Virus record (IMG/VR): IMGVR_UViG_3300045141_000119
Span: 1-42,152 of that record
Source of the DNA: a virus
DNA: 42,152 nt
Direction: 5' to 3' (one strand)
Position 1 is the first letter of the stretch. Each line of letters starts with the position of its first letter. Position numbers and translations under genes: made by a program. Below the pieces are notes generated by a model. It was not told the origin of the DNA. It saw nothing but the letters and a program-made list of their open reading frames with translations, and searched no databases. Positions 13,788-23,055 of this stretch are shown one piece after another.

Positions 13788-15899
13788 ATGGCATTCGGCG
13801 GCCTCCCGGCACGATCGCAGAGCAACCCGGGCGATCAGCTCCCGAGGCGCAATATTCTCTCGGGCGTCGGCGTGCTCGGCGGGCGGCAATTCGGCGGCGA
13901 TACCATGGGGCGCCGGGCGGCGCAGAATAATTCCGGCTTCAAGTCGCAGACCGGGACGGTCGGCAACTGGGGCACCGAGGCGCCCGACGAATACGACTTC
14001 TCGGGCGACGAGGACGGCTATTTTCCGGTCACGCGGCTCAGACAACAATACACGGACTATCTGGCAACGAAGGTGCTGGAATATGAAGAGCAGAAAGTCT
14101 CGCGCCACTACTATCACGGCGCGCACTGGACGGCCGAGGAAATCCGCATCCTACGGCAGCGCAAGCAGCCGATCATCACGTTCAACCGGATCAACCGAAA
14201 GGTTGACGGCATCACAGCGCTTGTGCAGCGACTTCGCCAAGACCCAAAGGCTTTTCCCCGATCGCCTAAGAATGCCGGGGGCGCCGAGCTCGCAACGCAA
14301 TGCATCCGCGCCGCGCTCGATGGGATGGATTTCAAATACCTCGACTTCGAGTGCACCAAGCAGGCCGCGATCGACGGCATCGGCGGAATCGAGCTCAAGC
14401 TGATCGAAGGCGACCATGGCGATCCGGATATTGGCGGTGATTTTATTTTCGGCGATGATTTTTTCTACGATCCTCGTTCTTACAAGCCTGATTTTAGTGA
14501 CGCCCGTTATATGGGCATTGCTAAATGGCTGGACGTGGAGGCGGCGATTGAGCTTTTCCCTGATAAAGAGGATGAGCTGCGGACCCTTATGGTGGATACC
14601 GGCTTCGACCTTACGACGCATTCCGATCGTGAGTTCAAATGGGTCTACGTCAACGAACAAAGACTTCGACTGATCGAGCACTGGTACAAGCACAAAGGCA
14701 AATGGTACTGGGCATTCTATTGCAGCTTCATTCTGCTGGATCAGGGCGTGTCGCCGTTCCTCGACGAGCGCAACCGCCCGATGAACCGGTATGTCATGTT
14801 CTCGGCCGCGGTCGACCACGATGGAGACAGATATGGTTTCGTCCGCAACCTCAAAGGTCCGCAAGACGAAGTCAACCAGCGACGGTCCAAGGCGCTCTTT
14901 ATCTCGAACGTTACGCGCACTTTCGCGCAGAAAGGCTCGGTTGACGATGTGGAAACAGCTCGCCGCGAAAGCTCGCGCCCAGACGGATGGGTAGAATACA
15001 ACAAGGGCTTCGAGAAGCCGATGCCGGACGACCGGCAGGCCGACCTGGCGGCGCAACTGCAACTCATGCAGACAGCGACGAGCGAAATCGATGGATTCGC
15101 CAACATACGACCCGACGCCATCGGAGCGGATGACAGCACGTTTCATTCAGGGGTGGCGATTAACTATCTTCAAAAGGCCGGGATCGCCGAACTCGGTTCG
15201 TTCATACTGGCATATCGAGCGTGGAAACTGCGTGTTTATCGTACCGTGTGGAATATCGTCAAACGCACCTGGAACCAGGAGCGGTTCATCCGGGTCGGCA
15301 CCGACGACACCCAGAAGCTGATCCAGATCAACGGTTTCGGCAAAGACCAGTTCGGCCGTCCCGGCTTCATCAACGCGATCGGCGACATCGAGGTCGAGAT
15401 CGTGCTCGACGAGGGGCCGGACAACGCCAACCTGATGCAGGACGCCTACGAAGTGCTGGCGCAGCAGCCGCCGGGGACCATTCCGCCGCAAGTCCTGATC
15501 CAGATGATGCCGATCGCGGACAGCATCAAGAAGCAGCTCGTGCAGATGATGAGCCAGCAAGACCCGATGGCGCAGCAGGCCAAGCAATTGACCAACCAGC
15601 GGCTCGGCGCCGAGGTGGACGAGAAGAAGGCCGGCACGATCCATCGCTATGCGCAGGCCGCCAAGGCGGCGAGCGAGGCGCACACCAACGTCACGGCGCT
15701 GGTGCATCAGGCCATGGGCATCACGCAGGCGGGCGTGCTGGATGCCAACACGCCTGACCAGCCGGGGCAGGGTGGCCAACAGCCGCCATCCGGACTGCCG
15801 CCGCCAGTACAGCAACCTCAACCCGCTCGCGTCCAGCCGTTCGCCCGGCCAGCTCTGCCACGGCGTTTCGCACCAACCCCAATGCGGCGTCCAGCTTAA
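13788..15899 (+). CDS. P22-type portal protein
   Basis: The 703-aa product is close in length to the P22 portal (725 aa). It has the family's N-terminal region with ITFNRINRKVDGITALVQRL (about residues 126-145) and a later nucleotide-like core with RSKALFISNVTRTFA. A glutamine-rich helical C-terminal barrel region follows from about 590. The portal is the dodecameric vertex through which DNA enters and leaves and on which the short tail is built. GAGGT lies just upstream of the ATG. In P22 the scaffold and coat genes come next, but here a 6-kb block of exported proteins intervenes. Confidence 0.9.
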   Translation: MAFGGLPARSQSNPGDQLPRRNILSGVGVLGGRQFGGDTMGRRAAQNNSGFKSQTGTVGNWGTEAPDEYDFSGDEDGYFPVTRLRQQYTDYLATKVLEYEEQKVSRHYYHGAHWTAEEIRILRQRKQPIITFNRINRKVDGITALVQRLRQDPKAFPRSPKNAGGAELATQCIRAALDGMDFKYLDFECTKQAAIDGIGGIELKLIEGDHGDPDIGGDFIFGDDFFYDPRSYKPDFSDARYMGIAKWLDVEAAIELFPDKEDELRTLMVDTGFDLTTHSDREFKWVYVNEQRLRLIEHWYKHKGKWYWAFYCSFILLDQGVSPFLDERNRPMNRYVMFSAAVDHDGDRYGFVRNLKGPQDEVNQRRSKALFISNVTRTFAQKGSVDDVETARRESSRPDGWVEYNKGFEKPMPDDRQADLAAQLQLMQTATSEIDGFANIRPDAIGADDSTFHSGVAINYLQKAGIAELGSFILAYRAWKLRVYRTVWNIVKRTWNQERFIRVGTDDTQKLIQINGFGKDQFGRPGFINAIGDIEVEIVLDEGPDNANLMQDAYEVLAQQPPGTIPPQVLIQMMPIADSIKKQLVQMMSQQDPMAQQAKQLTNQRLGAEVDEKKAGTIHRYAQAAKAASEAHTNVTALVHQAMGITQAGVLDANTPDQPGQGGQQPPSGLPPPVQQPQPARVQPFARPALPRRFAPTPMRRPA

Positions 15900-15910
15900 A
15901 GAGGTTCCCC

Positions 15911-16315
15911 ATGCTCAGATTGCTTCTCGCCGCGCTGGCAACAGCGTGGGGCTTCAGCGCGTTTGCGCAGTCGGCGCCGCTCAAATACGACAGCGCCGCC
16001 TCCACCAATTCGACACTCGTGGTTTCCGGCTCCGTGCAGCTTCGCGTGCTCGGCCTGTTCAATACGACGGCCGCGATCTATTGGCTGAAGCTTTACGATC
16101 TCGCGGTGGCGCCGACCTGCGGCACCTCGGTCGTGAAGTGGAAGGTGCCGATCCCGTTCGGGGCCGCGAATGCCGGCGGCGGCGCCGTCATGCCGATCTC
16201 CGATGGCTTGGCGTTCGCCAATGGGCTGGGCTTCTGCCTCACCGGACTGCAGGCCGACAACGACACCACGGTGGCGGCGACCGGCTTGGCGCTCAATTTC
16301 GGCATCAAGCAGTGA
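15911..16315 (+). CDS. Exported structural-type protein 1 of the inserted block (134 aa)
   Basis: A Sec signal peptide (residues 1-19, ending AFA-Q) precedes a beta-rich domain containing IYWLKLYDLAVAPTCGT and GFCLTGLQADNDTT. This pattern resembles small virion-surface proteins found near head genes of many phages, but those usually lack a signal peptide. The mature protein has two cysteines that could pair. It opens the block of signal-peptide genes between portal and scaffold and is coupled to the next gene by a GTGA overlap. Confidence 0.75.
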   Translation: MLRLLLAALATAWGFSAFAQSAPLKYDSAASTNSTLVVSGSVQLRVLGLFNTTAAIYWLKLYDLAVAPTCGTSVVKWKVPIPFGAANAGGGAVMPISDGLAFANGLGFCLTGLQADNDTTVAATGLALNFGIKQ

Positions 16316-16761
16316 GAGGGCTCCTAACGGCGCTTCTTATCTGCCTGGCATCGTCGGCGCCGGCGCAATTGCTGACTACGGAATACGGCGCCGGGAGCTT
16401 TGCCAGCGGCGTGTTCATTGCGCTGTCCAATACCTCGATCCTGGAAATGTCGTCCAACGGCACCACGCTCGGCACCGCAAGCGTCGCCGGCGGTACGTTT
16501 TCGGGAACTCCGGCCTGGAGCTTGGTCGACGCGCTCGGGGTTTTTCAGATCAACTCGGTGACCGGCATCGTGACCGTGCTCAGTAACGTGAACCTGGTGT
16601 TTGCGACCCATCCGACCATCCCGATCACCATCTCGGTGACCGGAACGGTGCCAACGGTTCCTTCGCGGATCGTCAGCATCACCGTGTTGCCGATCGGCTG
16701 CACGGGTGCAGTCGATCTTTCCAAAGGTTGCCCAATGGCCCAGCTTGGAGGTGTGCCATGA
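16312..16761 (+). CDS. Exported cadherin-like protein (149 aa)
   Basis: The start is the GTG in GTGA overlapping the upstream stop. The signal peptide (LLTALLICLASSAPA) ends near residue 18. The mature part looks like one cadherin-type beta domain: FQINSVTGIVTVLSN, then PITISVTG and SRIVSITVLP. Such domains carry adhesive or spacer functions. Two cysteines near the C-terminus (GCTGAVDLSKGC) can pair. The cysteine inside the signal peptide is not in a lipobox. Its stop overlaps the next ATG. Confidence 0.7.
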   Translation: MRGLLTALLICLASSAPAQLLTTEYGAGSFASGVFIALSNTSILEMSSNGTTLGTASVAGGTFSGTPAWSLVDALGVFQINSVTGIVTVLSNVNLVFATHPTIPITISVTGTVPTVPSRIVSITVLPIGCTGAVDLSKGCPMAQLGGVP

Positions 16762-17567
16762 ACAAATGGCATCTACGTTTTCTAAGGCTGGCCTATTTCG
16801 GCCTTGCCGCCATCCTGCCGATCTACGCCCTGGCCGATTACAATGGCACGCAAGGCGCGGGCATAATCTTTCGCGCTTTTGATTCCACCCATGGCGGCAC
16901 TTCTGCTTGCGCTGCTGCCACCACTCAATGCGCAGCCGTCGGCTTGATCAATTCCGCCGGCGCCGAGATCGGCACCGCCGGCACCCCGGTTCGCGTCGAT
17001 CCGACCGGCACCACACCTCAACCCATCTCGGCTGCCGCGCTTCCTCTCCCTGCTGGCGCTGCCACCTCGGCCCTGCAAGGCACCAACACTGCCACCACCG
17101 CCCACACCTGCTCGACCGCGGGCTTCTCCGAGCTGGGCTGCCTCGGCCAGATCAACGACAGCATAAATCTGCCAATTCCTGCTGGCACCGCCCACATCGG
17201 CACCGTTGGCACCGCGCCGTATCCCGACACGGCCGTTCCCTACACCTCATCCACTACCGGCACCACCACGGCCATAACCGCCACCCTCGCTGGCGCAGCC
17301 TCCGTCACCACCTACATTTGCGGCTTCTCCGTTCGCGCCAATGCCACCGCCGCCCAAACCAACAACATCGTCGTTTCCGGCACCGTCTCAGGCTCGCTCA
17401 ACTTCACGCAATGGACCGCTCCTCTCGCCACCGGCCTCGGCGTTTCCGAGCAAATCTTCTCTCCCTGCATCCCGGCCAGCGCCGCCAACACCAGCATCGT
17501 CGTCACTACCGGCGCTGCCGGCGCCAGCGGCACCATCTCCGTCGCCGCCTGGGGCTACAAGCTATGA
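16758..17567 (+). CDS. Exported threonine/alanine-rich protein (269 aa)
   Basis: A signal peptide (residues 1-26, ending YALA-D) is followed by a low-complexity, threonine-, alanine- and glycine-rich beta protein. It has six cysteines in the mature part (near SACAAATTQC, HTC, LGC, YIC, SPC), an even number. The coding strand is strikingly C-rich, unlike the G-rich neighbours, which suggests separate origin. It might be a fibre or decoration protein. It is coupled by ATGA overlaps at both ends. No catalytic motif is visible. Confidence 0.7.
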   Translation: MNKWHLRFLRLAYFGLAAILPIYALADYNGTQGAGIIFRAFDSTHGGTSACAAATTQCAAVGLINSAGAEIGTAGTPVRVDPTGTTPQPISAAALPLPAGAATSALQGTNTATTAHTCSTAGFSELGCLGQINDSINLPIPAGTAHIGTVGTAPYPDTAVPYTSSTTGTTTAITATLAGAASVTTYICGFSVRANATAAQTNNIVVSGTVSGSLNFTQWTAPLATGLGVSEQIFSPCIPASAANTSIVVTTGAAGASGTISVAAWGYKL

Positions 17568-18514
17568 AGCCTCCCGTCTGGTGGACCCTTTGGTGGTTCG
17601 GCATTCTCGTCTGCCTAACCCCTGCGCTGGCCTATTGGCAGACGCGTGACACGACCTACAACGTCAGCATCAGTGCTGGCGGCGGAGGCTCCTGCGCCCA
17701 GTCCACCGCCTACTTCGCCGCCACCTCGCTCGATGCCACCCACAAGACCGCTATCGACACCCTGATCTGCGGTCGCGTTTCCAGCGGTGTCTTCGCCAAG
17801 CTCGATGTCTGGAACATGCTGGCCACCACCAACGCCGCAGACGCCTTGGTCAACATGGCGCAGCCGGGGACGTTCAATACTACGATTATCAGCACGCCAA
17901 CATTCACTTCCAATGCCGGCTATGCCGGTGTCGACGCCAGCACCTCCATCGCCCTCGATACCCACTTCAACCCATCCTCTTCCATGGGCGCTTGTGATAG
18001 GGGTGGGGGACTTCACCCCTGCTACATTCAAGACAGCGCCCATCTCTCTATCTGGAGCAACACAAATCACAATCCAGCAGCCAACGCTATCGACATCGGG
18101 ATGGACGATAGCGGTGCTGCCAACAACAGTTTCATCGCCGCGACGCTAACAAGCGGCACCTCTGCTGATTTCATTGTAAACTCAAACGGTTTTAGCGGAG
18201 GTTCTCCTATAAGTGACTCGCTCGGTCATTACGTAGCAGTTCGCACTTCCTCGACCAATTTGAACCCATACAAGAACGCCACAAATCTAGGCGCTCTTGT
18301 CCAGAACGACGCCACCGTTGCCAACGGAAACATCTACGTCCTTGCCCTTGGCATCTCCACTGGTGGCGTTATGACACTTCAATCCGGCTCCTCTCGTCAG
18401 ATTATGACCTTCTCTATCGGTGGGGCACTGTCCGGCGCGGACGTGACCGACCTCTGCCACGCAACCAATGTCTACCTTACCACCATCGCAGGACTATCAG
18501 CAGGAACATGCTGA
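17564..18514 (+). CDS. Exported lectin-like tail-appendage domain protein (316 aa)
   Basis: The signal peptide ends PALA-Y near residue 23. The mature protein resembles a recurrent phage appendage domain: FAKLDVWNMLATTNAADALV (about residues 85-104), then TPTFTSNAGYAGVDAS, SAHLSIWSN, and AIDIGMDD. In other phages this concanavalin/LamG-like domain sits at fibre tips or beside esterases and probably binds glycans. Six mature cysteines are visible, an even count. The ATG overlaps the stop upstream, and the stop overlaps the beta-helix gene. Confidence 0.7.
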   Translation: MKPPVWWTLWWFGILVCLTPALAYWQTRDTTYNVSISAGGGGSCAQSTAYFAATSLDATHKTAIDTLICGRVSSGVFAKLDVWNMLATTNAADALVNMAQPGTFNTTIISTPTFTSNAGYAGVDASTSIALDTHFNPSSSMGACDRGGGLHPCYIQDSAHLSIWSNTNHNPAANAIDIGMDDSGAANNSFIAATLTSGTSADFIVNSNGFSGGSPISDSLGHYVAVRTSSTNLNPYKNATNLGALVQNDATVANGNIYVLALGISTGGVMTLQSGSSRQIMTFSIGGALSGADVTDLCHATNVYLTTIAGLSAGTC

Positions 18515-21500
18515 TGCGGATAGCAACCCTGCTCCTTTCGCTTCTTCTAGCCGCTCCCGCCGACGCCTGGCCCCGCCATGGCGCTTCTGCTGGCGGCGGC
18601 GCCCTCGCCCCCGGCCTCGTCCTCGGCACCTATGGCGCCACTGGCGCAGCAGGCTGGACCCGCATCGGCCCGAGCAACGGAATGCAGGCCAGTGGGGCAA
18701 CCACCAACGTCATCTTCGTCTCCGACTTCCTGGGCAACGACAACCGCGACGGCTCGACCCCTACTTTCGTTGATGATGGCGTGACCGAGCAATTCAACAT
18801 CACCACCGGCAGCGCCACCGCCACCGCAGTCTACAAGGACCTTGTCAGCGGGCAGTCCTGCACAGTTGCTGTGACGATCGCCAGCAAGACTTTTATGCAA
18901 TGTGGAAGCCGAACCGGGACCCCTAGTGCGAGCGGAACCTTGACCAAGCAATCCGGGACCGGAGACGCCACGCTCACCTACAGCGCGGTCACCCTCGGCA
19001 TCCACGGCCCGGTCAAAACCCTAATCAAGGGATTCAGCGGCAGCGGCCCTGAAGCCCCCGCTAGCCTCGATAACGTCCTAGCGAACCAAGGCGACGGCAC
19101 CGGGCTTGGTACCATCGGCAACTGGCGAACGGCTGGCGGCGTCGGCTCTGCCTTCGCGTTGCGCGACGGTAAGCCCGATTGGCTCCTGCTGCGTATGGGA
19201 GACACCTGGGTTGGGCAGGCGATAGAGGCGGCCTGGACCTCTGGTGGCGGATCGGACAACTTCCAAAAGAGTGGTTTTTCTGAACAAGAGCCCATGGTCA
19301 TCTCAGCCTACGACGAGAACTTCCCCGTTGCTACCAACGGCCCGAATGTTGGCGCTCGCGCACGACCAATAATCTTAACCCCATCTGCAAACGACACTTA
19401 TGCCTTTGCCCAGCCAGCCGGGACCATACACCAGTTTTCCGGCCGACCAGGAATGAACCTCACAGCCGGTCGCGGCAACTACGTCGCTGTCATGGGGCTG
19501 TACTTCTACTCCGCGCAGCGAGACCCCAACAACACTCTTGGTGCCTATTATGTCGGCGCAGGCAACATAGACAACAACAGCAACATCGCCGTCGATCACC
19601 GCGGCGGCTTCACAGGCTCCCTGATCGAGGACACCCGCGCCAGTTGGTACACCAATGGCTTCACCTACGAAAACGCTTCCGGTTCGTCGCTCACTCCATC
19701 GAATTTTGACGTAACCGTCCGCCGCAGCCAGGTTGACCACTGCTATTCCACCGGCTCTGGACATCACAGCGGAATCATCGTTGACAGCGCTGGTTCCGTA
19801 GGTGGAGGCAGTGGCGGGGCCATGTCCACAGGGGTTATTATTGATGAAAACGTAATGGATCAATGCGGGTGGTCAAACAACATCTTTACTGGCGGGGACA
19901 GTTTCAGCCGCAATGCCTACCTCCAGTGGGACGCGGTTGCTGGTAGTCGACGTGGAAACACCAGCACCAGGAGTGCATCGGAAAGTATGCAGTTCAGGGC
20001 TGGCGGGACCATCGATAACAACTTTTTCTACAATGGCAGCTACGGCTCCGATGTCGGACACCAGGAAGGCGACCCGACACTGACCAGCAGCACGGTCTAC
20101 ACAAACAACGTGGTCATGGCTCCTGTGAACCCCATTGGTGTCGCGCCGGTCGGAGTCAACTTCTACAACTCCAGCAACGTAACCGCCTCCGGCAACATCG
20201 TCGCCAATCAAGACAGCAGCGTCGGCGCACCTGGGACGACTGTATATGTCCAGACCGATCCAAACAAAGGCAATGCCTATTACTTAAACCTAACGAATGC
20301 AGGAACCGGCGGCACGCCCGGCAACTACGCCATTGCCACTTGGAGTACTACAGGCGGAAGCTTTGGGTGTACCGGCTATCCCACGAATTTCACCGGGGGA
20401 ACAGGGACCACCGGTGGCATGGGCGTCTACAACATGGTCATCAACGGCGGCGGGACGATCACTCCCGACCCGCTCGTTGGAGGATTGAATTTTCTCGAGC
20501 CCAGCGTCGGCGGGACGTTCTCGGCCGGAGATGCTCTAACCCCGGTCGCAAACTACCCAAGTATCAACACCACCGGCACCTCGCTCACCGCTGTCGGAAC
20601 AGGCGGCACGCTGGGGGACTACGGGACAGCCTTCGGCCATTGCCCGCGTGATGTCTCAAACCCAAACGCTGGGGACACCCAGGTCGGCGTTCCCCTTGTT
20701 AATTTCAGCGGGAGTATGGCTGGCTCGGGAGCGGCAGCCACTTTCTCCACGAACACATTCACCGGCATCACGCGGGCACTTAATGGTGGAACAGGAACTT
20801 ATTGGGCCACTGGCCTGACCACCAACACCAACAACATAGGGCAAGGCGCACCATTTGGCGTCGGTGGCGTCGGTGGCGTTGGCTCTTTGAAGTTCACCGT
20901 CACCGGCGCAACCCCATCCGCCTACAACGGCACCTGGACAGCTCTTACCTCCAACCAGTTTGGGTTGATTTGGGACACCGGCCTCGCCGCCGACCCTGGC
21001 CCTGTCACCGTCCCCGGCAACGTAACCGCCTACGCCATCGTCGCAACCGGCAAGGGCTACGTCGCTGGTGATGTGGAGACGATCGCCTCGACCGACATCG
21101 GTGGCCAAACCGGCGTTCGCATCACGGTCGGCACCGTAGCGCACCTGAGCGGTTGGACCGTATCTGTCCGCACCCTCGAAACCCAAGGCGTCCAAGGACT
21201 GACGTGGACTGGCAATATCGTCTTCAACTGGGCTGGTCAAAATCCTCCCAACCTCAGTGATTGTGGTGGACCGAATAGCACTAACGCAGGCTGTGGCGGG
21301 AACATTCCTGCAGGAGGTGGGGTAGCCAACACCTTCACCGGCAACAGCAACTGTGCAGGATCGCAATTCACCGGGGTGATCACGGGGACGAATACTCTTA
21401 CGACAAGCGCCCTCGTCAATGGCCCAATTGCCATCGGCCAGAACCTCGCTGGCCCTGGTGTCATGGCCAATACCACCATCACTGGCGGCTCTGGTACGAG

Positions 21501-21762
21501 TTGGACCGTCTCGCCGAACCAAACCGCTCCCAGCGCGACAATGTACGGCTACACCTGCACCCCGACCAAGGTCTACGCCCATCCAGAGCGTACCGCTGCC
21601 ACTTACGCTGGCTCTCTCGGGATCACCCCCGCGACCCTCGACGGCTATCTCTACGGCGACGGCAGCCACCCCGGCGCGATGAACAACGCGAAGTGGAATT
21701 GGAACCCTGCCTACACCGCCAACAACGGCCTCAACCCCTACATCCGTCTCGGCTTTCAGTGA
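18514..21762 (+). CDS. Exported parallel beta-helix protein, possible depolymerase (1082 aa)
   Basis: A signal peptide (residues 1-18, ending ADA-W) leads into a glycine/asparagine-rich protein. Repeated turns such as IDNNFFYNGSYG, YTNNVVMAP and NVTASGNIVANQ, at about residues 440-570, are typical of a right-handed beta-helix like pectate lyases and phage tailspikes. The N-terminal 150 residues and the C-terminal 350 look like separate beta domains. Ten cysteines, an even number, are in the mature part. Polysaccharide binding or cleavage is likely from the fold, but no catalytic site can be assigned. AGGA eight bases upstream favours ATG 18514 over ATG 18508. It is the largest protein of the genome. 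Confidence 0.8.
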   Translation: MRIATLLLSLLLAAPADAWPRHGASAGGGALAPGLVLGTYGATGAAGWTRIGPSNGMQASGATTNVIFVSDFLGNDNRDGSTPTFVDDGVTEQFNITTGSATATAVYKDLVSGQSCTVAVTIASKTFMQCGSRTGTPSASGTLTKQSGTGDATLTYSAVTLGIHGPVKTLIKGFSGSGPEAPASLDNVLANQGDGTGLGTIGNWRTAGGVGSAFALRDGKPDWLLLRMGDTWVGQAIEAAWTSGGGSDNFQKSGFSEQEPMVISAYDENFPVATNGPNVGARARPIILTPSANDTYAFAQPAGTIHQFSGRPGMNLTAGRGNYVAVMGLYFYSAQRDPNNTLGAYYVGAGNIDNNSNIAVDHRGGFTGSLIEDTRASWYTNGFTYENASGSSLTPSNFDVTVRRSQVDHCYSTGSGHHSGIIVDSAGSVGGGSGGAMSTGVIIDENVMDQCGWSNNIFTGGDSFSRNAYLQWDAVAGSRRGNTSTRSASESMQFRAGGTIDNNFFYNGSYGSDVGHQEGDPTLTSSTVYTNNVVMAPVNPIGVAPVGVNFYNSSNVTASGNIVANQDSSVGAPGTTVYVQTDPNKGNAYYLNLTNAGTGGTPGNYAIATWSTTGGSFGCTGYPTNFTGGTGTTGGMGVYNMVINGGGTITPDPLVGGLNFLEPSVGGTFSAGDALTPVANYPSINTTGTSLTAVGTGGTLGDYGTAFGHCPRDVSNPNAGDTQVGVPLVNFSGSMAGSGAAATFSTNTFTGITRALNGGTGTYWATGLTTNTNNIGQGAPFGVGGVGGVGSLKFTVTGATPSAYNGTWTALTSNQFGLIWDTGLAADPGPVTVPGNVTAYAIVATGKGYVAGDVETIASTDIGGQTGVRITVGTVAHLSGWTVSVRTLETQGVQGLTWTGNIVFNWAGQNPPNLSDCGGPNSTNAGCGGNIPAGGGVANTFTGNSNCAGSQFTGVITGTNTLTTSALVNGPIAIGQNLAGPGVMANTTITGGSGTSWTVSPNQTAPSATMYGYTCTPTKVYAHPERTAATYAGSLGITPATLDGYLYGDGSHPGAMNNAKWNWNPAYTANNGLNPYIRLGFQ

Positions 21763-21950
21763 CCTACAACGCGCAATTCGCCCACATGGCCGCGCTCGAT
21801 AGCTGGCCGAAGCGCTGGCGCGAACTCGCCTACGAATACGGCTTCAAGATCGTCAAGGAAATGCGCGACGAGGGCGGCGGCTACCACGCCGTCAAGACCG
21901 ACCTGGAAACATGGCGCGAGCGCCGCCAGGACGAACTGTTGAGGAATTAA
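21759..21950 (+). CDS. Small hypothetical protein closing the exported block (63 aa)
   Basis: The GTG start lies in a GTGA overlap with the beta-helix stop. The product is helical and charged (WPKRWRELAYEYGFKIVKEM), has no signal peptide and no cysteine. It is the only cytoplasmic-looking member of the block, so it could be a chaperone or assembly factor for the exported proteins, or simply an unrelated small protein. It ends five bases before the scaffold gene. Confidence 0.6.
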   Translation: MTYNAQFAHMAALDSWPKRWRELAYEYGFKIVKEMRDEGGGYHAVKTDLETWRERRQDELLRN

Positions 21951-21954
21951 AGCA

Positions 21955-22968
21955 ATGGCACCGAGAACACAGCGGGGGACTAGTCCCCCAGCGGCGCAGG
22001 ATGTGGATGACGAAAGCCTTCTGGTCGCCGCCATGGCCAATACCGAGAGCGAAATCTTCACCGAAGCGATGGGCGACGACGAGGACGAAAACGACGGCGA
22101 TACCTCGCTCGAGCAGATGGAAGATCCGGTCGGCGACGACGAGGAGGACGCCGGCGAGGAGGAGGGTGACGAGGAAGGCCAGGAGGAAGCCGGCGACGAG
22201 GCAGAACCGCCGCGGGAGGCTGTCCGCGAGCCTCCCCCGCAGGACCGCTGGGCCCCCGGCTACCGCCTGCCGCCAGTTGATCCTTCCGCCCAGCGCATTT
22301 CCGAGCTCGAGGCCCGGCTGGCACGCATGGAAGCGCCCCGGCAAGAACAGCAGGCGCCTCCCCCACCGCAGGAACTTCCCGACCCCGTCCTCGACCCGAC
22401 CGGCTTCCGCGAAGGCATGGCGGCGCAGATGCGGGCCGAATATCAGCAGGCCACCAGAACGGCCATCCTGGAGAACAACTTCAAGGCAACCGAGGCGGCC
22501 TATTCGCGTGAGAACCGAAGGGACGAGTTCACGCTGGCAGCAAGCCAGTTGAACGAGCTCTCGTTTCGCGCCAGGACGGACCCGAATGCCGCGGCTACGG
22601 TACGCGGTATCGTGAATGCACCCGATCCCGGCTACGCGCTGATGCAATGGGCCGAGGATACCCTCGACCTCGAGAACTTCCGCCAGGAACAGGCGGAACG
22701 CAACCGCGAGCAGGCAGCACGCCTGCTCGGTGTAGACCCGGCAGACCTTGAAGGCATTGCCCCGCAACAAGCGCAGCGGCGACCATCAGAGAGCCAGCAA
22801 CGCGGTCAACAGGACCGCGCGCCCGCACAACGCGGCAGGGGAACTCCCCGGCTTCCCTCATTGAACTCAGCAGGCGGCGTCGGACGCGAGGGCGGCAATA
22901 GCCGCAACCTCGACCCGCGCGGCTTCGACGGTTCCGAGGAAAGCATCTTCCGAGACGCATTCAACTAG
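21955..22968 (+). CDS. Scaffolding protein
   Basis: The 337-aa product is very acidic over residues 30-85 (runs of D and E), then proline-rich, then coiled coil (about 110-130 and 225-260). It ends in a basic linker and the sequence FDGSEESIFRDAF. Acidic, extended, coiled-coil proteins with such a C-terminal capsid-binding tail directly before the coat gene are phage scaffolds. It should guide procapsid assembly and then leave or be degraded. A 16-bp perfect palindrome lies at codons 7-12. Confidence 0.8.
   Translation: MAPRTQRGTSPPAAQDVDDESLLVAAMANTESEIFTEAMGDDEDENDGDTSLEQMEDPVGDDEEDAGEEEGDEEGQEEAGDEAEPPREAVREPPPQDRWAPGYRLPPVDPSAQRISELEARLARMEAPRQEQQAPPPPQELPDPVLDPTGFREGMAAQMRAEYQQATRTAILENNFKATEAAYSRENRRDEFTLAASQLNELSFRARTDPNAAATVRGIVNAPDPGYALMQWAEDTLDLENFRQEQAERNREQAARLLGVDPADLEGIAPQQAQRRPSESQQRGQQDRAPAQRGRGTPRLPSLNSAGGVGREGGNSRNLDPRGFDGSEESIFRDAFN
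21974..21989. repeat. 16-bp perfect palindrome at the start of the scaffold gene
   Basis: GGGGGACTAGTCCCCC is an exact inverted repeat with no spacer, seven codons into the scaffold reading frame. It could be a protein-binding site or an RNA hairpin near the ribosome site. Nothing else in the sequence tells which. A related but weaker repeat, CCGAC-CTA-GTCGG, lies before the coat gene near 23028-23040. Confidence 0.6.
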
Positions 22969-23055
22969 CTACGCTTCGCGGCCCCCCAACAAGCCGCGCT
23001 CCGCTAAGAAGTCCGTAGCCAACCCCACCGACCTAGTCGGGGAAAGGGTCTGGCC

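Noticed and set aside
16907-17563. Upstream extension of the lectin-like protein frame
   Set aside because: It reads the 269-aa gene in another frame as histidine/arginine-rich noise; the ATG at 17564 has a signal peptide and an ATGA overlap.
17999-18020. AGGGGTG/CACCCCT hairpin as terminator
   Set aside because: It lies mid-gene in the lectin-like protein and has no T-run.
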